DNA of 64,000 nt, taken from the NCBI GenBank assembly GCA_032209605.1, contig JASFXZ010000012.1, positions 5,642,001 through 5,706,000 of the forward strand, given 5' to 3'. The notes below the pieces were generated by a model, which saw nothing but the letters and a program-made list of their open reading frames with translations, had not been told where the DNA came from and did no database searches. Each line of letters opens with the position of its first letter. Position 1 is the stretch's first letter. Made by a program: the position numbers and the translations under genes. Below are positions 1 through 12,577 of the stretch, piece after piece. Source of the stretch: Mactromeris polynyma. Taxonomy: Eukaryota > Mollusca > Bivalvia > Venerida > Mactridae.

Positions 1-1222
1 ATACAGATGTTTGGCATAGTTTGTCTTTTTCTTGAATAAAATATCTGTCTATATAATTATAATATGGTCATTTTTTATGATTTACTAAAACTGCCATGCA
101 CCGTATTGATTTTAACAAGTAGTAAATTCACTCTTATGAATTCAATTAATTCGCGTGTTCTTCAACCAAAGTCACATATTCGCTGAATTTCTTAATAAAT
201 GCTGAAAATTGATTCGAGAGATTATCATAGCATAATATCATACTCATTTTTGTTCATTGTTTGTGAGAATTTTCTTTCGGTAAAATTTACATCGTTCACA
301 AATTCTTATCAATTATCATTGTACAATTAGAACTTTTCAAAGATCGTGATCTGTTTTACGTTTGGCTCTTCATTCGTAAATATCTTATTAAATCAGTTTG
401 ATTTAAAAATACCATGTTCTAGAAATGATCGAATAAATACCTGTTTGATAATTTAATATTATTCAAAAGGGATTGTGAATGTAAATCAAGACGTTTAGAA
501 TTTTGAAAAAAATAATGCCATAGTTGCTTAGGATCTATAAAAAAGCCCTTACATTTTCGATACAATTTTGTCAAAAGTATATCTGAGATCATAGCGTCGG
601 ACATTTTAAAAAGACATTTGAGTCACTAAATACCTCCACATTTCCAAACACAATTGTCTCGTATCGAATATAAAGTTTTTCTTGAAATATTTTCATTCCG
701 CGGGGTTCGATTATTTAACTGTGATTTTGAACCATGATAGAAATACATATACATGTATAATCATTTGTTCTCTCCATACATTTGTTATTATTTATCATCA
801 TGTTTGATGTTTGTCACTGTTTAGAAATTATTTTTAATGCGCGCAAGTACGACTGTCTTTGATCTATTTTCATGTTTATAATTGGGTTTTCTGTTTTTTT
901 TGTTTTTTTTTCAAAAATAGACACGTTTATATTAGTACTGATATGTATATCACTTTAAGCTAGTTTTGTAAAATACACGTGTGTATTTATAAATGGCAAC
1001 ATTTCAATGTGTATTTTTTATATAACTGAGGGATTTCAAAATGTGTTTGTATCGTCAAATTGTTCCTTTTAGCCACTAATTATCTCTCTTTTAAATATTT
1101 AGTTTCAATTTCAAACATACTTGTATTTCAAAAAGATTAAGAAATAATCGAATGAAAAAATTAAAAAAATATTTTTTCATTTTAATATTTTCATTAATTG
1201 GTATGTCTTGTCTAAATCATAC
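1..1222 (-). other. Intron 1 of the prominin-like gene (partial)
   Basis: This AT-rich sequence begins at the donor GT (1222-1221) and runs leftwards off the window. No further prominin-like exon is visible on the minus strand. A 61-codon open frame at 419-604 has no recognisable motif and is probably chance. Confidence 0.5.
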
Positions 1223-1439
1223 CTTCAATAAACTCCGTCGGAAATCCATCCGGTAAAGCTGTGTTGATGAAACTTCTTGCAAAATCAAACAACGGTCCCA
1301 TTCCACCATCGTCATACTTCACGTCGGCTGCCTTGTAGGCCGGTGTCGGTGGCAGAGGATCTAACTCGCAAACGGACCTTCCGACGAGGGTCAGTATCAC
1401 CAACGTGCATACTATACACACCACACATGGACGATACAT
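1223..1439 (-). CDS. Prominin-like protein, first coding exon (partial)
   Basis: This is the amino-terminal exon of what looks like a prominin, a five-pass membrane glycoprotein of plasma-membrane protrusions that binds cholesterol. Reading leftwards from the ATG at 1439, residues 1-24 form a signal peptide (MYRPCVV, then a hydrophobic stretch ending near GRSVC). A short proline-rich linker follows, then a segment containing VKYDDGGMGPLFDFARSFI and LPDGFPTEFIE. In prominins the region just after the signal peptide has the same layout: a Gly-Pro-(I/L)-(L/F)-(F/E) motif, an amphipathic helix and a proline-containing turn before the first membrane span. The exon ends at GAAG followed by the donor GTATGA (GT at 1222-1221), in phase 1; reading through would hit a stop within three codons. 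The remaining exons must lie left of the window. Family assignment is by motif memory; a different secreted or membrane protein is possible. Confidence 0.6.
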
Positions 1440-2540
1440 TTGTGTCCTTTTTAGTTTTCTTTATAGTCAGAGTAATAGTTAAAGTATTTCAGTGGATAAA
1501 ATTCGTAACCTTCGCTGAATCCAAATTCAGTCAAGATTGTCAACCGAATCGTTAGCTAGCCAAGTCTTGACTCACAGAGTATTTCAAAAGTGGTACAAAT
1601 GTTCCGTATTTGTCATTTCAAAATTAGAATTTCGCGGAATGACAGTCCCAGTTTAAGATTCCCCTAATCCTTATCAGATATATTAAAAAAACTGTAATTT
1701 AATAGTATCGAAGCGGGTATCAATTACTCAAACACTACATCGACTCCCTTATCAATATCAGTTAGAGCACACCGCCACGGTTAAAAGGTTGCCATAAAAC
1801 ATGTTAGATTGATAACGCTAGAGTACAGAAAACTCATTCAGTATGTGTCAATAATCATAAATTGAATAATTTTCGATCGTGTTAAATAGTTTTCTAATGA
1901 CGCGATAAATAATTAAGACATATATCAATACAAATCACGTTGAGGTTCATATCAAAATCCTGTAGCCTTAGGGAAAATTAATTCTCATTCATTAGTGGAC
2001 CAAACGATTACCCAGTCAAACATGTGATTTATTATCTAACGCATGCGTAAAGTGTAAGCAAACCGGAAGTGATTTTCAGCCAATCATAATCGCACGTCTT
2101 ATTTGAATTCGCCGATAAGACTGCCAGACTAAATCCTAAGGATAAAGTAATGTTTTCTACACAAAACCGACTATTAAATCGATTTTTATCAAAATCATGA
2201 CGGTGTATGTACTTTACACAGTTTCATTGTTGCACGGGCCTTTTCATTCAAACACGCCTAAATTCCAATTATTATTATCCTACATTCTTATCTTTCTCAA
2301 CAGAGGACCAAAATCTATTCTATCTTGAACATTGTAAAATCCACAGAAATTTGCGTTCTGGTCAATACAACAATATTTTTATGAGATCATAAAAATGCTC
2401 AATGTCGCTAAAGTATGGTGAGTGAAACAGCAGCTAACCAATGAGTTTACGTGAAGAAGACTAAACGGGATTCAAAACAGTAGAATCTATTTTTTTAATA
2501 AAAATGCATGTCCTATGGTTTTCATATGTAATATAAGACC
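1440..2540. other. Upstream region of the prominin-like gene; no gene seen
   Basis: This should hold the 5' UTR and promoter of the minus-strand prominin-like gene. I see no convincing TATA box, CpG cluster or coding exon. The rest is AT-rich and featureless by eye. Confidence 0.4.
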
Positions 2541-2549
2541 TGCACAAAT

Positions 2550-4540
2550 CAAATTTACTGACAATATGCCAGTATCACTAAAACTAAGCATATCCAACAA
2601 TCTGTCTTCTCACATAATACCCGATAAATTTAATCGATAATGGAAACGGTTTCCAAATAAGAGATTGAGGCACTGGCTATGGTATATTCAACAATTCTTT
2701 ACTACTAAATGAATTTTACAAAGAAATAATAACACAAGTTTGTAGACACTATCTCCAACAATTGCAATAAACGCAATTTTTATCCCCAAAAAGAGTGGAA
2801 TACAATTAGATATGAAATAAAACAGTGAGCTTTTGGTTAATCAAACAATGCCGCTAAACAAACTTGATAAAAATAAACAAACACAATTTTGAGAAAGAAC
2901 CCACACACCTAGAAAGTGAGCAAACGCATCACGAAGTCACAAACATGCGAATCAACACTATACTACCACGACAGACTGTCACAATATTTACGATCAAAAA
3001 GCGACAGGAGCAAAAATAAGAGCAATAATTCAAACTTTATAAAATAAACAAAACAGCAAATTCTTTTCAAGATCAGAAAAGGTCAGACAATCCAGAAAGG
3101 TCATGTCCACAATAACAGTTAACAATAAACAAATAACAAACGTGCATGATGTTTTACACGGAAGAATAAGTAAAGTTCTGTAAAACATTGTACACGACTA
3201 ACCACATCGATAATGATAAACCATATAGATACCTTTCAAATACAAACGTAGAAAACATGTTAGATAAAGATAATTTTTCCCAATGTGACGGTCTCTTAAC
3301 CAATGAAGAATGTTAGAACGCAATTTTTTAAATGAAAAACAATAAAACCCCTGGTAATGATGGTCTTTACTGTCGAATTCTATCAGACATTCTGGCGGAT
3401 TCTAGAAAATCAATTCGTTGCATCTTTTATCTTGCTTACAAAAACATATCTATTATATAAGAAAGGTGATCCCGAAAACTTGGAGATCAATTTTATTGCT
3501 GGATGTCAGTTGATTATAAAATCACTGCCCGTGCTTTAGCTAATCGGCTTCAAAAACCTCACCTTTCATAATCAGTCATGACCAGCAAGTTTACATTAAA
3601 AATCGGTTCTTATGTTTCAATATTATAAGACTACTTCAAGATATAATTAGTTACACTGAAATCTTCAACTTCTATCATGGCGCTATCTTGAATTATACTT
3701 TAAAAAAGCCTTTGACACACTATAATGAAACTCCAATGCTACGATGCTAGGTGTTCCGACATCAGCAATTGATTTATTGGATGGATACATTTTATAGAAA
3801 TATAACTTCCTGCATTTACAACAACGGTTGGCGTTCTGATAACTTCACGTTTGTAAGATCTCTTCGACGTTGTAGTTATTACCGTAGCGGAAATACTTAC
3901 AACTAGAATTAGAACCGCAGAAAATATATCAGGTATCAAAATGAAGAACGGTACAACCTCCTTAAAGTTAGTCAACTAGCAGACGACGATGCATTATTCG
4001 TAAATGATATCACTCATGCATTACAACAAAACCGAATATATTAAGATTTGGATCCCTGTAGAATAATCACTATACCATCACTAAAATTGACAAACGAAAT
4101 CAAAGCACTTGATGTATATTTTGGTGACGATTAAGAACAACGTGAAACTCTAACTAGGAAAAATACTATAGAAACCTGCATGGGAAAATCACCACTTTTA
4201 AAAGCTTGTTGCTACCAATATGTACTTATCTCCTACAATCATGCCACGTTCATAATGATGTAGCAGAAATATTAACAAAACATTTTATGATTTTTGAGAC
4301 AAAAAAAACAAGAACATGATTAGCTAATACCGTCCCAAGGTACGATCAAGTTATGTTCGTATATAAAGGCATTAAGAATAAATTGGGTAAAACAGTTTTT
4401 AACGAACGATGAAACAGCAAATTGGAAATTAACACCTAAATTTTACATCAACCAATGTGGTAAAAATCTGCTCTTATTCTCAACTACACCTGGCTGTTTA
4501 AAAACCTTACCGACAATTACACACACACTCCACTTTTTAT
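2550..4540 (+). pseudogene. L1/Tx1-type LINE, decayed endonuclease/reverse transcriptase
   Basis: This is a heavily mutated non-LTR retrotransposon ORF2 that can be followed only by changing frame. In order: TDNMPVSLKLSI near 2560 resembles the end of the endonuclease; FNNSLLLNEFYKEII near 2690 is the linker helix; VENMLDKDNF..LTNEEC near 3250 is the pre-RT region; MKNNKTPGNDGL at about 3330 is RT block 1; YKKGDPENLE near 3450 and DYKI(I)ARAL near 3510 are the next RT blocks; FKKAFDT near 3700 carries the first catalytic-type Asp region. LADDDALFVND at about 3975 is the RT active-site box, with ADDD in place of the usual (Y/F)ADD. After it, a C-terminal part with WVKQFLTNDE..WKLTPKFYINQ..GKNLL near 4390-4480 matches the Tx1-like tail. 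Many stops and frameshifts show an old, inactive copy. No poly(A) tail is evident. Confidence 0.75.
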
Positions 4541-5140
4541 TTTTATCTGTATCTATTAACTTATCTTATTTCACAACGTGCTAATGAAACGACAACACCG
4601 TACTAAATTAAGTATGTAAATATAGTCATATTTCCTTTCACCAATTATACACCGGTATCTAAGTATATAATACTCAATAAGTATGGAATGATGCGTATAT
4701 ATGACAATTGACTCGACAGGGTACTTTTCACCACTCCATTTCCACTCGACATATCACTTGTGTTATTAAGCTCTACGTATCAATGTATATTGCTGTTGTG
4801 ATGGAATGTCCTCTCTGAAGATTATAGAATACATAATTATCCGAAATCACGTCCGAATATACTTTATTTTGCAATTGTGTTTGCTCAAATACTTACCATC
4901 CTTTATCAAATGATCGGCCAAGAAGTGTCAACAAGTGTTCATGATTAATTAACATGCAATAGATAAATTTTATTCTATACATAACAACGAAGATAAAGAC
5001 TTTATATTTGTATATTGAATTAATAAAATTGCAACATTGTGATAATTTATATTGATTCACGTCTTAACTAACCGCTCTTCTTCGTCATGTAAACATATAA
5101 GAGGTGGTGTGCAAACGTAGCACAGAGGTAAATATTGAAT
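4541..5140. other. AT-rich intergenic DNA; nothing recognised
   Basis: No exon, tRNA-like sequence or repeat array was seen. Confidence 0.4.
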
Positions 5141-5142
5141 TG

Positions 5143-5362
5143 CTCTCTCCACAAACAAGCCATAAGAGTGTTCTCCCCGCATACAAGTCACAAGAGCGAT
5201 CTCCCCGCATACAAGTCACAAATGTGATCTCCCCGCGTATAATTTGACAGAGTGTTATTCCCGCATACAATTTGACAGAGTGTTATCCCCGCATATACGT
5301 CCAAAGAGTGATCTCCTCGCATATAATTTGACAGAGTGTTCTTTTCGCATACAATTTGACAC
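5143..5362. repeat. Minisatellite, 28-30 bp unit, about 7-8 copies
   Basis: Degenerate tandem copies of TCTCCCCGCATACAAGTCAC plus a variable ending (AAGAGCGA, AATGTGA or TTTGACAGAGTGTTA). Units differ by point changes and by 1-2 bp in length. The open frames on the minus strand here come from the repeat and not from a gene. Confidence 0.8.
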
Positions 5363-7600
5363 AAAATAATACCTCCCCTTACAGCTCCCAACCATGATAA
5401 GAATACTAAATGGGTGGAGGTGGGGTTGTACAAAATGGAACTAACCGAAAGAGGGAATGAAAAACAACACAGTACAGAAAAAGAATTTAACATTCTGAGA
5501 AACAGAAAGTGAAAATTTGCGACACATAAGCTTCAAGGTCGTGCAACTGTCTGTATCAACACATTCTGAAGGATGAGATTTTTCCTTAAAATTGAATATC
5601 AATATTTTCCTTACTTGTTTAGACAGTTCTTAACTGGTTTTCAAAAAATGTCTTAAGATCTTCCTTACATCAGTCATGTTTTTCCTTCAAAGATAAGGAA
5701 GTTTCCTTAAATGTCTAAAGGAGATCTTAAAAAGGCAGACGCTTGAAGAATAGCGCCATAACCTACAAGAAACAACCTAATTATCACCATACATAAAATG
5801 TATTTTGCAGAGATAATAACATTCCTCCGTTAAAAAGAAATGTTTATTATCGTCGCAAGGCCGTTGAGAAGGGGAATAACTGCTATCGAAATATCGAAGC
5901 GTGACGTGTCTAAAAATAGAAGCTGTGATGACGTCACGTTATTGGATTTTTAGAGGAGAAAGTCGTGAAAGGTGTTCGAACGTCATGAAAACGGACATTT
6001 AGTATCATTTAATGCAGAAATAAATGCCTCTTGGAATCTATACGCTTTTAGAATGGATATTTCGACAGTGTAAGAATTGTCATGTGTTTTGCAGATTTGC
6101 TATAGTGTGGCGACCCTTGATACATGAAGTAATTAATCGAGCTCGTAACAATTTATCTTTAAGTTAAGCCGTCTGGCTAGTGGTCTTGATTGTTATACGA
6201 CATTACACTGAAATACATTTAAGAACTGCGCCATGTTAAAGTCAGTTTGGTGGTATGCTTTCAATACGATTAAACACACTTTAAAAAGCAACTATTACTT
6301 GGTTTAGTCACATGTTAACCAGAATGTTTAACCACTAGGTAAACGCGTATAACTTAAGTGTGATATTGACCAATATGACAATGATAAGAAATTAAAAATG
6401 GGAGATAACTGAATGTGACATATACCGTTTTTATGATCGTCGATCAGCAGTTGTGTCCCTTAGGAATAACAATTTTAGTCAACGAATGGTGTTGGACAGG
6501 GGTACAAAGAAACCTAAATCTTGATTATATGTCTTTGACTACTAAGGTATTTTTGAAAATCAATATTAAGTACACAGTTCCCTAATAATTCTAAATACTA
6601 CGGTTTGCATTCGGTGAATGATACACGTATTTTGAACGTATATAAATAGTTTATTTTGCTAATATCTTGTACAAACGTATGTATCGCCATATATCGCTCT
6701 TTGTACATATGATAAGTGTTGGTGAATCGTAACTCCTTATCTAGAATGATTGTCATAGGGAACGCCCCATTCCAAAGGACAATGTCATGTTCGACTGTTT
6801 CGATAAACGCATAACTCCAAGGAATTGATAGCTTCTTTTTGTTGAGCACATATTACTTTTGCATGAAATATATACGTGTTCATTTCCACCTTCTGTTCGT
6901 GACCAACTTGTTTTTCTTAATATGTCCTGTAATGAATTACCTTCTCCCTATTTGTGTTCCCTCCTTCCACTCTGCGACATTGGATTTGAAATTCCGTATT
7001 GCCCCATTTCCTTAGGTGTAAGTGTGCAGATGATTCACTGGCATATGTGTGTGGAGATATTGTCTTGTGAATGTGACGTTCTTTGTATCCCTTAATCCTT
7101 TCTTACGAAAGCTTTTTGAAGGCCAAAATATGTTACGGAGTACCAAAATGTGTATATGTAAAGCAAAGACGATCAAGTTCCGAAATGTGTTTGCTGTTCA
7201 AAATATCGGCGGTACATTTATTCAAACATTCTACAACCATTTTGCACAGCATACACGTAATCGTGAAGCATCATGTTTAAACTAATGAAACTTTTAATGT
7301 TCACTGTTAGATTTCCCAGCGTGTCGTTTTACCCTTTTAAATACGTGTAGTCTTTCTTTGTTTTTATACAAACTCAGAGATCATAAATATAGGAATGCAA
7401 ACGTTTAGTATATCATGTCATCACATAGTTTCTGTAATGCATTCTGGCATATCCAATGATATGATTATCTGTATAGTGAGAGAAATCTGTAACAGATGAA
7501 CATCATTTAACTCCTTTGTATATTGCTAGTTACATCAAACATTTAGGAGCAAGTAACAAAGACCACTAGTAGGGACGCTATGTGTCCGTTACACCTTGGC
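5363..7600. other. Intergenic DNA with repeat scraps
   Basis: The interval 5570-5750 has several copies of TTTCCTTA/TAAGGAAA on both strands, suggesting a degraded palindromic MITE. A CRE-like TGACGTCA lies near 5932. Sequence around 7050-7085 (TTGTCTTGTGAATGTGACGT) matches the minus orientation of the dispersed family described at 12.9, 16.7 and 35.3 kb. No gene was recognised. Confidence 0.4.
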
Positions 7601-7609
7601 TTTCATACA

Positions 7610-8690
7610 GATGTTCAAGTGGAAGGACGAAGAATTCTTGAATTGACTCATCACGACTGATGAGACATGCTTTGGTTAACAACACTCAGACGACGTCACT
7701 GTTGGTCGTGTGGAAACGCAGCGCCTCCCCACACCAAAACCACCGCTAAAGAAGACCCGGATGTACAAGCATGGCTAGAAGTATCTGTTCATAATGTTTG
7801 CGGACATTTACAGGATGATTCAGCATCAACCCGTCCCAAGCAACAAGGTCGAACACACGGATTACTATAGTACGACCATTTTTATTTCTACGAGCATTGA
7901 AACAATCGCTTAGATTAGGATTAATAATTCAATTTTGTTATTAATGATTCCAGCAATGACAAATAACATAATAAAACTAAAACACACAATTTGAACAAAA
8001 CTCTGATTATTTAAAATAGGTCCCGTGCTTATATTTTAACACTCTCCATTTTTTACGTATAATCAATTATGCTCTGCTTTTGTACCTTGTCTATCTGTAT
8101 GAGGAACTTACTTGGTTGGTTTGTTTCTTTCATCGGGTTTAACGCCGTTTCTCAACGATATTTCAGTTATATACGGCGGCCGGTTCACCTAACCAGTTTT
8201 TCCTGGACTGAATTCTTACCAGTACTAACTTACCCTTCCACAAGGAGCCGGCAACTTCTCCACAATCATGTGGAGGAAAATCGACATTTTTGTCAAATTT
8301 TCATGGAAGGGTATGACCTGCCGCGACCGGGAATCGAACCCAGATCGCCGGGTTACAAGTCCAGCGCACTAACCACTTGGTGCATCATATCTGTATTTAT
8401 TCCACAATTGCTCCGCCGGGACCAAGTACAAACACGCATCCCCCGAGAAGTTCACCCTTCACATGGACAATACCTTGTCCCACATCGTCCTGGACATCGG
8501 GGTCGTGTGATTTGGACGGACTTTAGCATACGCCATATTCAAAAGATTTGGCGCCATTCGGCTATACCATGGTCCTGGCCATGAAGGCTAAACTGAAAGG
8601 CCAACACTTCCAATCGCACTCCGACGTCCATGCTCAACGAGTACGATTCTCAGTGATATAGGAACGTATTCAACCAGTCGCCATCGCCGG
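7610..8690 (+). pseudogene. mariner-family transposase fossil, interrupted
   Basis: Scattered frames carry the landmarks of a Tc1/mariner superfamily transposase of the mariner type. The left part (7610-7910) reads FKWKDEEFLN then LITTDETCFG, the first catalytic Asp region (mariners have (T/G)DETW). RLPTPKPPLKKTR and KYLFIMFADIYRMI..VEHTDYYSTTI follow, matching the segment that leads to the D34D helix. The right part (8430-8690) reads PEKFTLHMDNTLSH, the second catalytic Asp region (HHDNAPSH in active elements). It continues with HTPYSKDLAPFGY and KAKLKGQHFQSHSDVHA, matching the HPPYSPDLAP(C/S)D motif that carries the third acidic residue; here that residue appears to be lost. Stops, frameshifts and an insertion of about 490 bp containing a SINE split the gene. 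It is inactive. Confidence 0.75.
8108..8388 (-). mobile_element. tRNA-derived SINE inserted in the mariner fossil
   Basis: On the minus strand, 8384-8319 is a tRNA-like head: an A-box-like CCAAGTGGTTAGTGCGC, an anticodon loop CTTGTAA (TGT, threonine-like) and a perfect B box GGGTTCGATTCCC. A body of about 200 bp follows, with conserved-looking blocks including TGTGGAGAAGTTGCCGGCTC and AGTACTGGTAAGAATTCAGT. The end has GGCGTTAAACCC followed by an AAAGAAACAAACC tail. Head, central domain and short A-rich tail are the layout of the tRNA-SINE superfamilies with conserved central domains reported from molluscs (V-SINE or MetaSINE type). I cannot choose the family without alignment. Confidence 0.75.
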
Positions 8691-9374
8691 TGTATACCGC
8701 ATGATTGTGAATAATTCAAATATTGTGACGTCATTGACATCGTCCAACGTATACGCCGTGCTTCCGGTCGGCGTAAGTATGCCTGTTCAAACCAATGTAA
8801 CTTTTGCATCATGCGCACATGAATCCGTAAAGGAAACATTCCTATTTTCGTTGGTGTATAAATATGTGTACATGTATTATCAAACCGTATTGATTCCATT
8901 AGAATGATCCTGTTAATTTTGAATAATCCTTCGTATTTTCTTCATAGTTTGTACCATTTTAGCATGCATTTTAGAGCATTCACGTTAAGCTCAGTTGGGA
9001 AAGTTGGCGCAATGAACCTCGCAGGATGAACGGTTTCCCCTACTAACTTTAATTCGCTGAGTATGAAGAATAACTTCAGCCATTTAGGTAACACAAACTG
9101 CACACATTCCTTGATTTTTCATGTTTTAGCACAAGTTGTATTTGGGTAACGACCCAACAGCCAGAGGGCATACCATACGATTCGAAAACTCTCTTGATTT
9201 ACTTTCAGACAAATATATAATTGAGAATTTTCCGTCGATGGGAGGGAGGTATTATCAAACCAAGCTCAATCAAATCTGACCGCGTATCGCATGGCTAACC
9301 AGTTCACTGTTTCTAGCATTTTAGATCTTTTAGGGGCAGTCGTGTAGCACATAAAATGGTTATTGATAATTATA
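8691..9374. other. Intergenic DNA; faint tRNA-like trace
   Basis: Around 8985-9035 there is TTAAGCTCAGTTGGGAAAG followed by CGGTTTCCC, a weak A-box-like match without a good B box. Nothing else was recognised. Confidence 0.3.
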
Positions 9375-9382
9375 CAATTTAA
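9375..9382. repeat. Left target-site duplication, CAATTTAA
   Basis: Exact 8-bp match to 12570-12577 across the 3.19 kb element. Confidence 0.8.
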
Positions 9383-9588
9383 TAGGGATGTCAACGTATA
9401 TTCGTTTTATCTTCGAATATTCGAATCCTGTTTCAATATTCGGAAAAATATACTTAATAAAAATTTGATGAACAAAAAATAGTTTGTTTATTTATTTGCC
9501 GACCCCGATTTGTGTAAGATAGTATGAGAGTAATAAAGGATGTTATTGTTGTTAGAATCGATGGGAAACTATTGCGACTATTCGATCA

Positions 9589-10871
9589 ATGTACTCCAAT
9601 ACTGTTTTTAACGACATAGAAAACTCACTCCAAGAAAATACATTTGAGGGAATAACAGTTGACCAATTAAACATATACCTTCTGATGTTTGCAGACGATG
9701 CAGCTATTTTAAGTGAATCACGTGACGGATTACAAAGATCACTGGATCAACTCATGAATTATTGTGAGAAGTGGGATTTAACAGTAAATATTGACAAAAC
9801 GAAAATAGTTGTGTTTCATCAAGGAGGAAATCTGCGCGATGATGAACATTGGACATACAATGGTCAAGCCATCGAAGTTGTAAAAAATGTTCAATTACCT
9901 TGGATTTACGCTTTCAAGCGGTAATTCGTATACACATGGGATAAAAATACTCGCCGATAGAGCAATTAGATCCATGGGAGCGTTAATGTCTCTAACAAAA
10001 AACATCGAAACTCCAATTTATATTGCTTTTAATCTTTTTGATTCATACGTATGTTCAATCTTGAACTATTCATGTGAAGTCTGGGGATCGAGTAGTGTTG
10101 AAATATTAGAACGCATCCAAAGGAAATATTGTAAACGACTGTTACGAGTATAACAAACGACAAATAATTATGCATTGTATAGCGAGTGTGGACGCTTACC
10201 GTTATTATTAACAAGAAAAATATGTATAATCAAATATTGGCTGCGAATTAACTCGGCTGAGTGTGACAATGTGATATTAAAATCTGTCTATAACACGCTC
10301 TTAGAAAAAGCAGACACTTCAAAAAATTGGGCAAACAGAGTCAAACATATTCTCCAAGACGCCGGATTTAATAATGTGTGGACTCTTACACAGAATCTGT
10401 GATCCATAAGCATTTTATTAAAACACTCACAGTAAGATTCAAAGACATATATATATCTCAATGGAACGAAGGTGTAAGACTTAGTAATTCACTGTTTCTG
10501 TATAGACACATAAAAGATGATATAGAATTACCAGAATATTTAAACATAATTAAATACGATGTGCTTTATCAAAAATACGACTTTCGTCACATCCATTAGC
10601 CATTGAAACTGGGAGACATACAAATGTTCCCAGAGAGAATCGAACATGTGTTTTATGCAATTGTAATGACATTGAAGATGAGTTTCATTTTGTTTTAAAA
10701 TGTACATTATATTCTGATTTTAGAAATACATTCATAAAGTCTTACTATTTGCGAAATTCTAGCATGTTTATATTTGTTCAATTGCTGTGTTCAAACAACA
10801 AAAAGGAGCTTAGAAATCTTGGGTCTTTCATCATCAAAGCACTTGAAAGAAGACGTTCCATTTTGTATTGA
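9589..10871 (+). pseudogene. 5'-truncated LINE reverse transcriptase with C-terminal zinc knuckle
   Basis: The first block is NDIENSLQENTFEGI, then the RT active-site box LLMFADDAAILSES at about 9680, then KWDLTVNIDKTKIVVF (template/primer grip region). After a frameshift near 9890 come NYLGFTLSSGNSYTHG, LFDSYVCSILNYSCEVWGS and RIQRKYCKRLLRV. After a TAA at 10151-10153 the reading resumes as ECGRLPLLLTRK..IKYWLRI. Two more frame changes lead to RENRTCVLCN..DIEDEFHFVLKC, a CCHC knuckle, and RSILY then TGA at 10869-10871. The layout fits the jockey/CR1-like branch of LINEs; the clade is unresolved. All sequence upstream of the ADD box region, including the endonuclease, is missing, as expected from incomplete reverse transcription. 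It sits wholly inside the hAT-like element. Confidence 0.85.
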
Positions 10872-11130
10872 ACAACATGTACATTCAATATAATAATGAA
10901 TTATACGTTTGGATATAGTGGGATACATGTAATATTTTGTTGTTGTAGGGAGTATAATGTTTTTGTAATGTTGCCTCTGAACAAACACTTATTGACGTTA
11001 CATTGTAAATATGTTTGCTTAGCTGTTTGAATGCATGCATGTGATTGTATTTATAATTGTATGTATACATTATGTTCATGGTGATAAGATGTATATGCTA
11101 AAGCCAAATAAACAATTCTGTATTCTGTTG
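10872..11130 (+). other. 3' UTR and tail of the truncated LINE
   Basis: AT-rich 3' region after the ORF stop. It includes the polyadenylation-like CCAAATAAACAATTC at about 11103 and ends in a TGTTGTTGTTGG tract near 11125-11140, probably the LINE 3' end. Confidence 0.5.
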
Positions 11131-11243
11131 TTGTTGGTGGTGTTGAAATATACGCGCTTGTAAAAGTGTCATTTGTATATTTTTGTTATGGGTATAAATG
11201 TTGTAACATTTAATGCTGAATAAAACTTATGTTATGTTATATT

Positions 11244-11258
11244 GGGGGGGGGGGGGGG
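11244..11258. repeat. Poly-G run, 15 bases
   Basis: Uninterrupted G15 inside the hAT-like element, just after the LINE 3' end. Similar runs occur at 13080-13093 (14 G) and 53184-53194 (11 G), and C12 at 29693-29704. Confidence 0.9.
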
Positions 11259-11570
11259 TGTGCTAATATAATTGTATATCGTCGGGTGATGACGGTTTGC
11301 CTCTTTCGATAATCTGTTAATTACTGACCATTTGTAACAGTTTGATAGTCCATAGTCTCAAATAGAAGAAAGTAGGTGTCTAATTGTCGGTAAGTTCGTT
11401 GTTGACGAAAGGTGTAAAAAGTAGGCAGTTTAAACCACCGACAGGGACCTGAGTTAATGACTCGCTTTTTAATTAAGGAAGATCAAAGATGTAATTGAGA
11501 AAAGAAACATGCCGAAAAAATGGGGTGACGGGAAACAACATAATTTCATACTAATTTTTCACGTAGGTCA

Positions 11571-11813
<243 letters not shown>

Positions 11814-12569
11814 CTGTTTAAAAACATTTTACTCAAACTACAACGAGTAAATGCAATTTGTTAATAAACTGAGAAACATACTGGCCAGTGACCTTGATGA
11901 TAACATAATATTTCTTAACAAGAACAAAGTCCAGGTACCAAGTGGAACAGACTTGTGAATATGAAATTAAGACAGAGTGAATTAAGTGACTAAGTGTCTA
12001 AGTGTATTTTACCAAGTGTTCATGTTTATTTCATATATTTTGATAACATAAGCTTTCTGCATAATAACGATTACCATAACCGAGTGAAACCGAGTTGTGA
12101 ATTTGACATTTAGATGTAGATCTTCTATTTCATGTATGTTGCCAATTTGTCATGTTCTTAATTTTCGTATATTTATGAATGCATAAATGTTAAACGTAGA
12201 ATACTTGTATTAAAACTTGAAAACACGTTGGGTTGTTACATCTTAAAATAACAGAACTGATTCTTATTTTCATGCTTTATTTGCAAAAAAATGAACAACT
12301 GACGAAAACAGAACATATAAACGCTTCACAAAGATATTCATAAACACGAATATTGGCATTCAGAAGACGATATGTTAACTTCATTCGTCAGAGTCTTAAC
12401 TTCCGATGAAAACGAAAGTAGAATACACACAGCACGTAATAAACTCTGGTATGTGAAATATGATTTTTTAATAATTTTGTCTAAGTTGTGTCGATCGAAT
12501 ATTCGAATATTCGTTCGAAATGAAAAACGAATATTCGAATACCTGATTTGCTATTCGTTGACATTCCTA

Positions 12570-12577
12570 CAATTTAA
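12570..12577. repeat. Right target-site duplication, CAATTTAA
   Basis: Exact 8-bp match to 9375-9382. Confidence 0.8.

Noticed and set aside
5932..5939. CRE-like TGACGTCA as a promoter element
   Set aside because: No gene start or other promoter signal is nearby. The same octamer occurs inside the tRNA-like units at 40.8 and 53.6 kb, so chance or repeat origin is more likely.
8069..8584. A 171-codon plus-strand frame
   Set aside because: It runs through the SINE antisense strand and into the mariner fossil; it is a chimera of two transposons.
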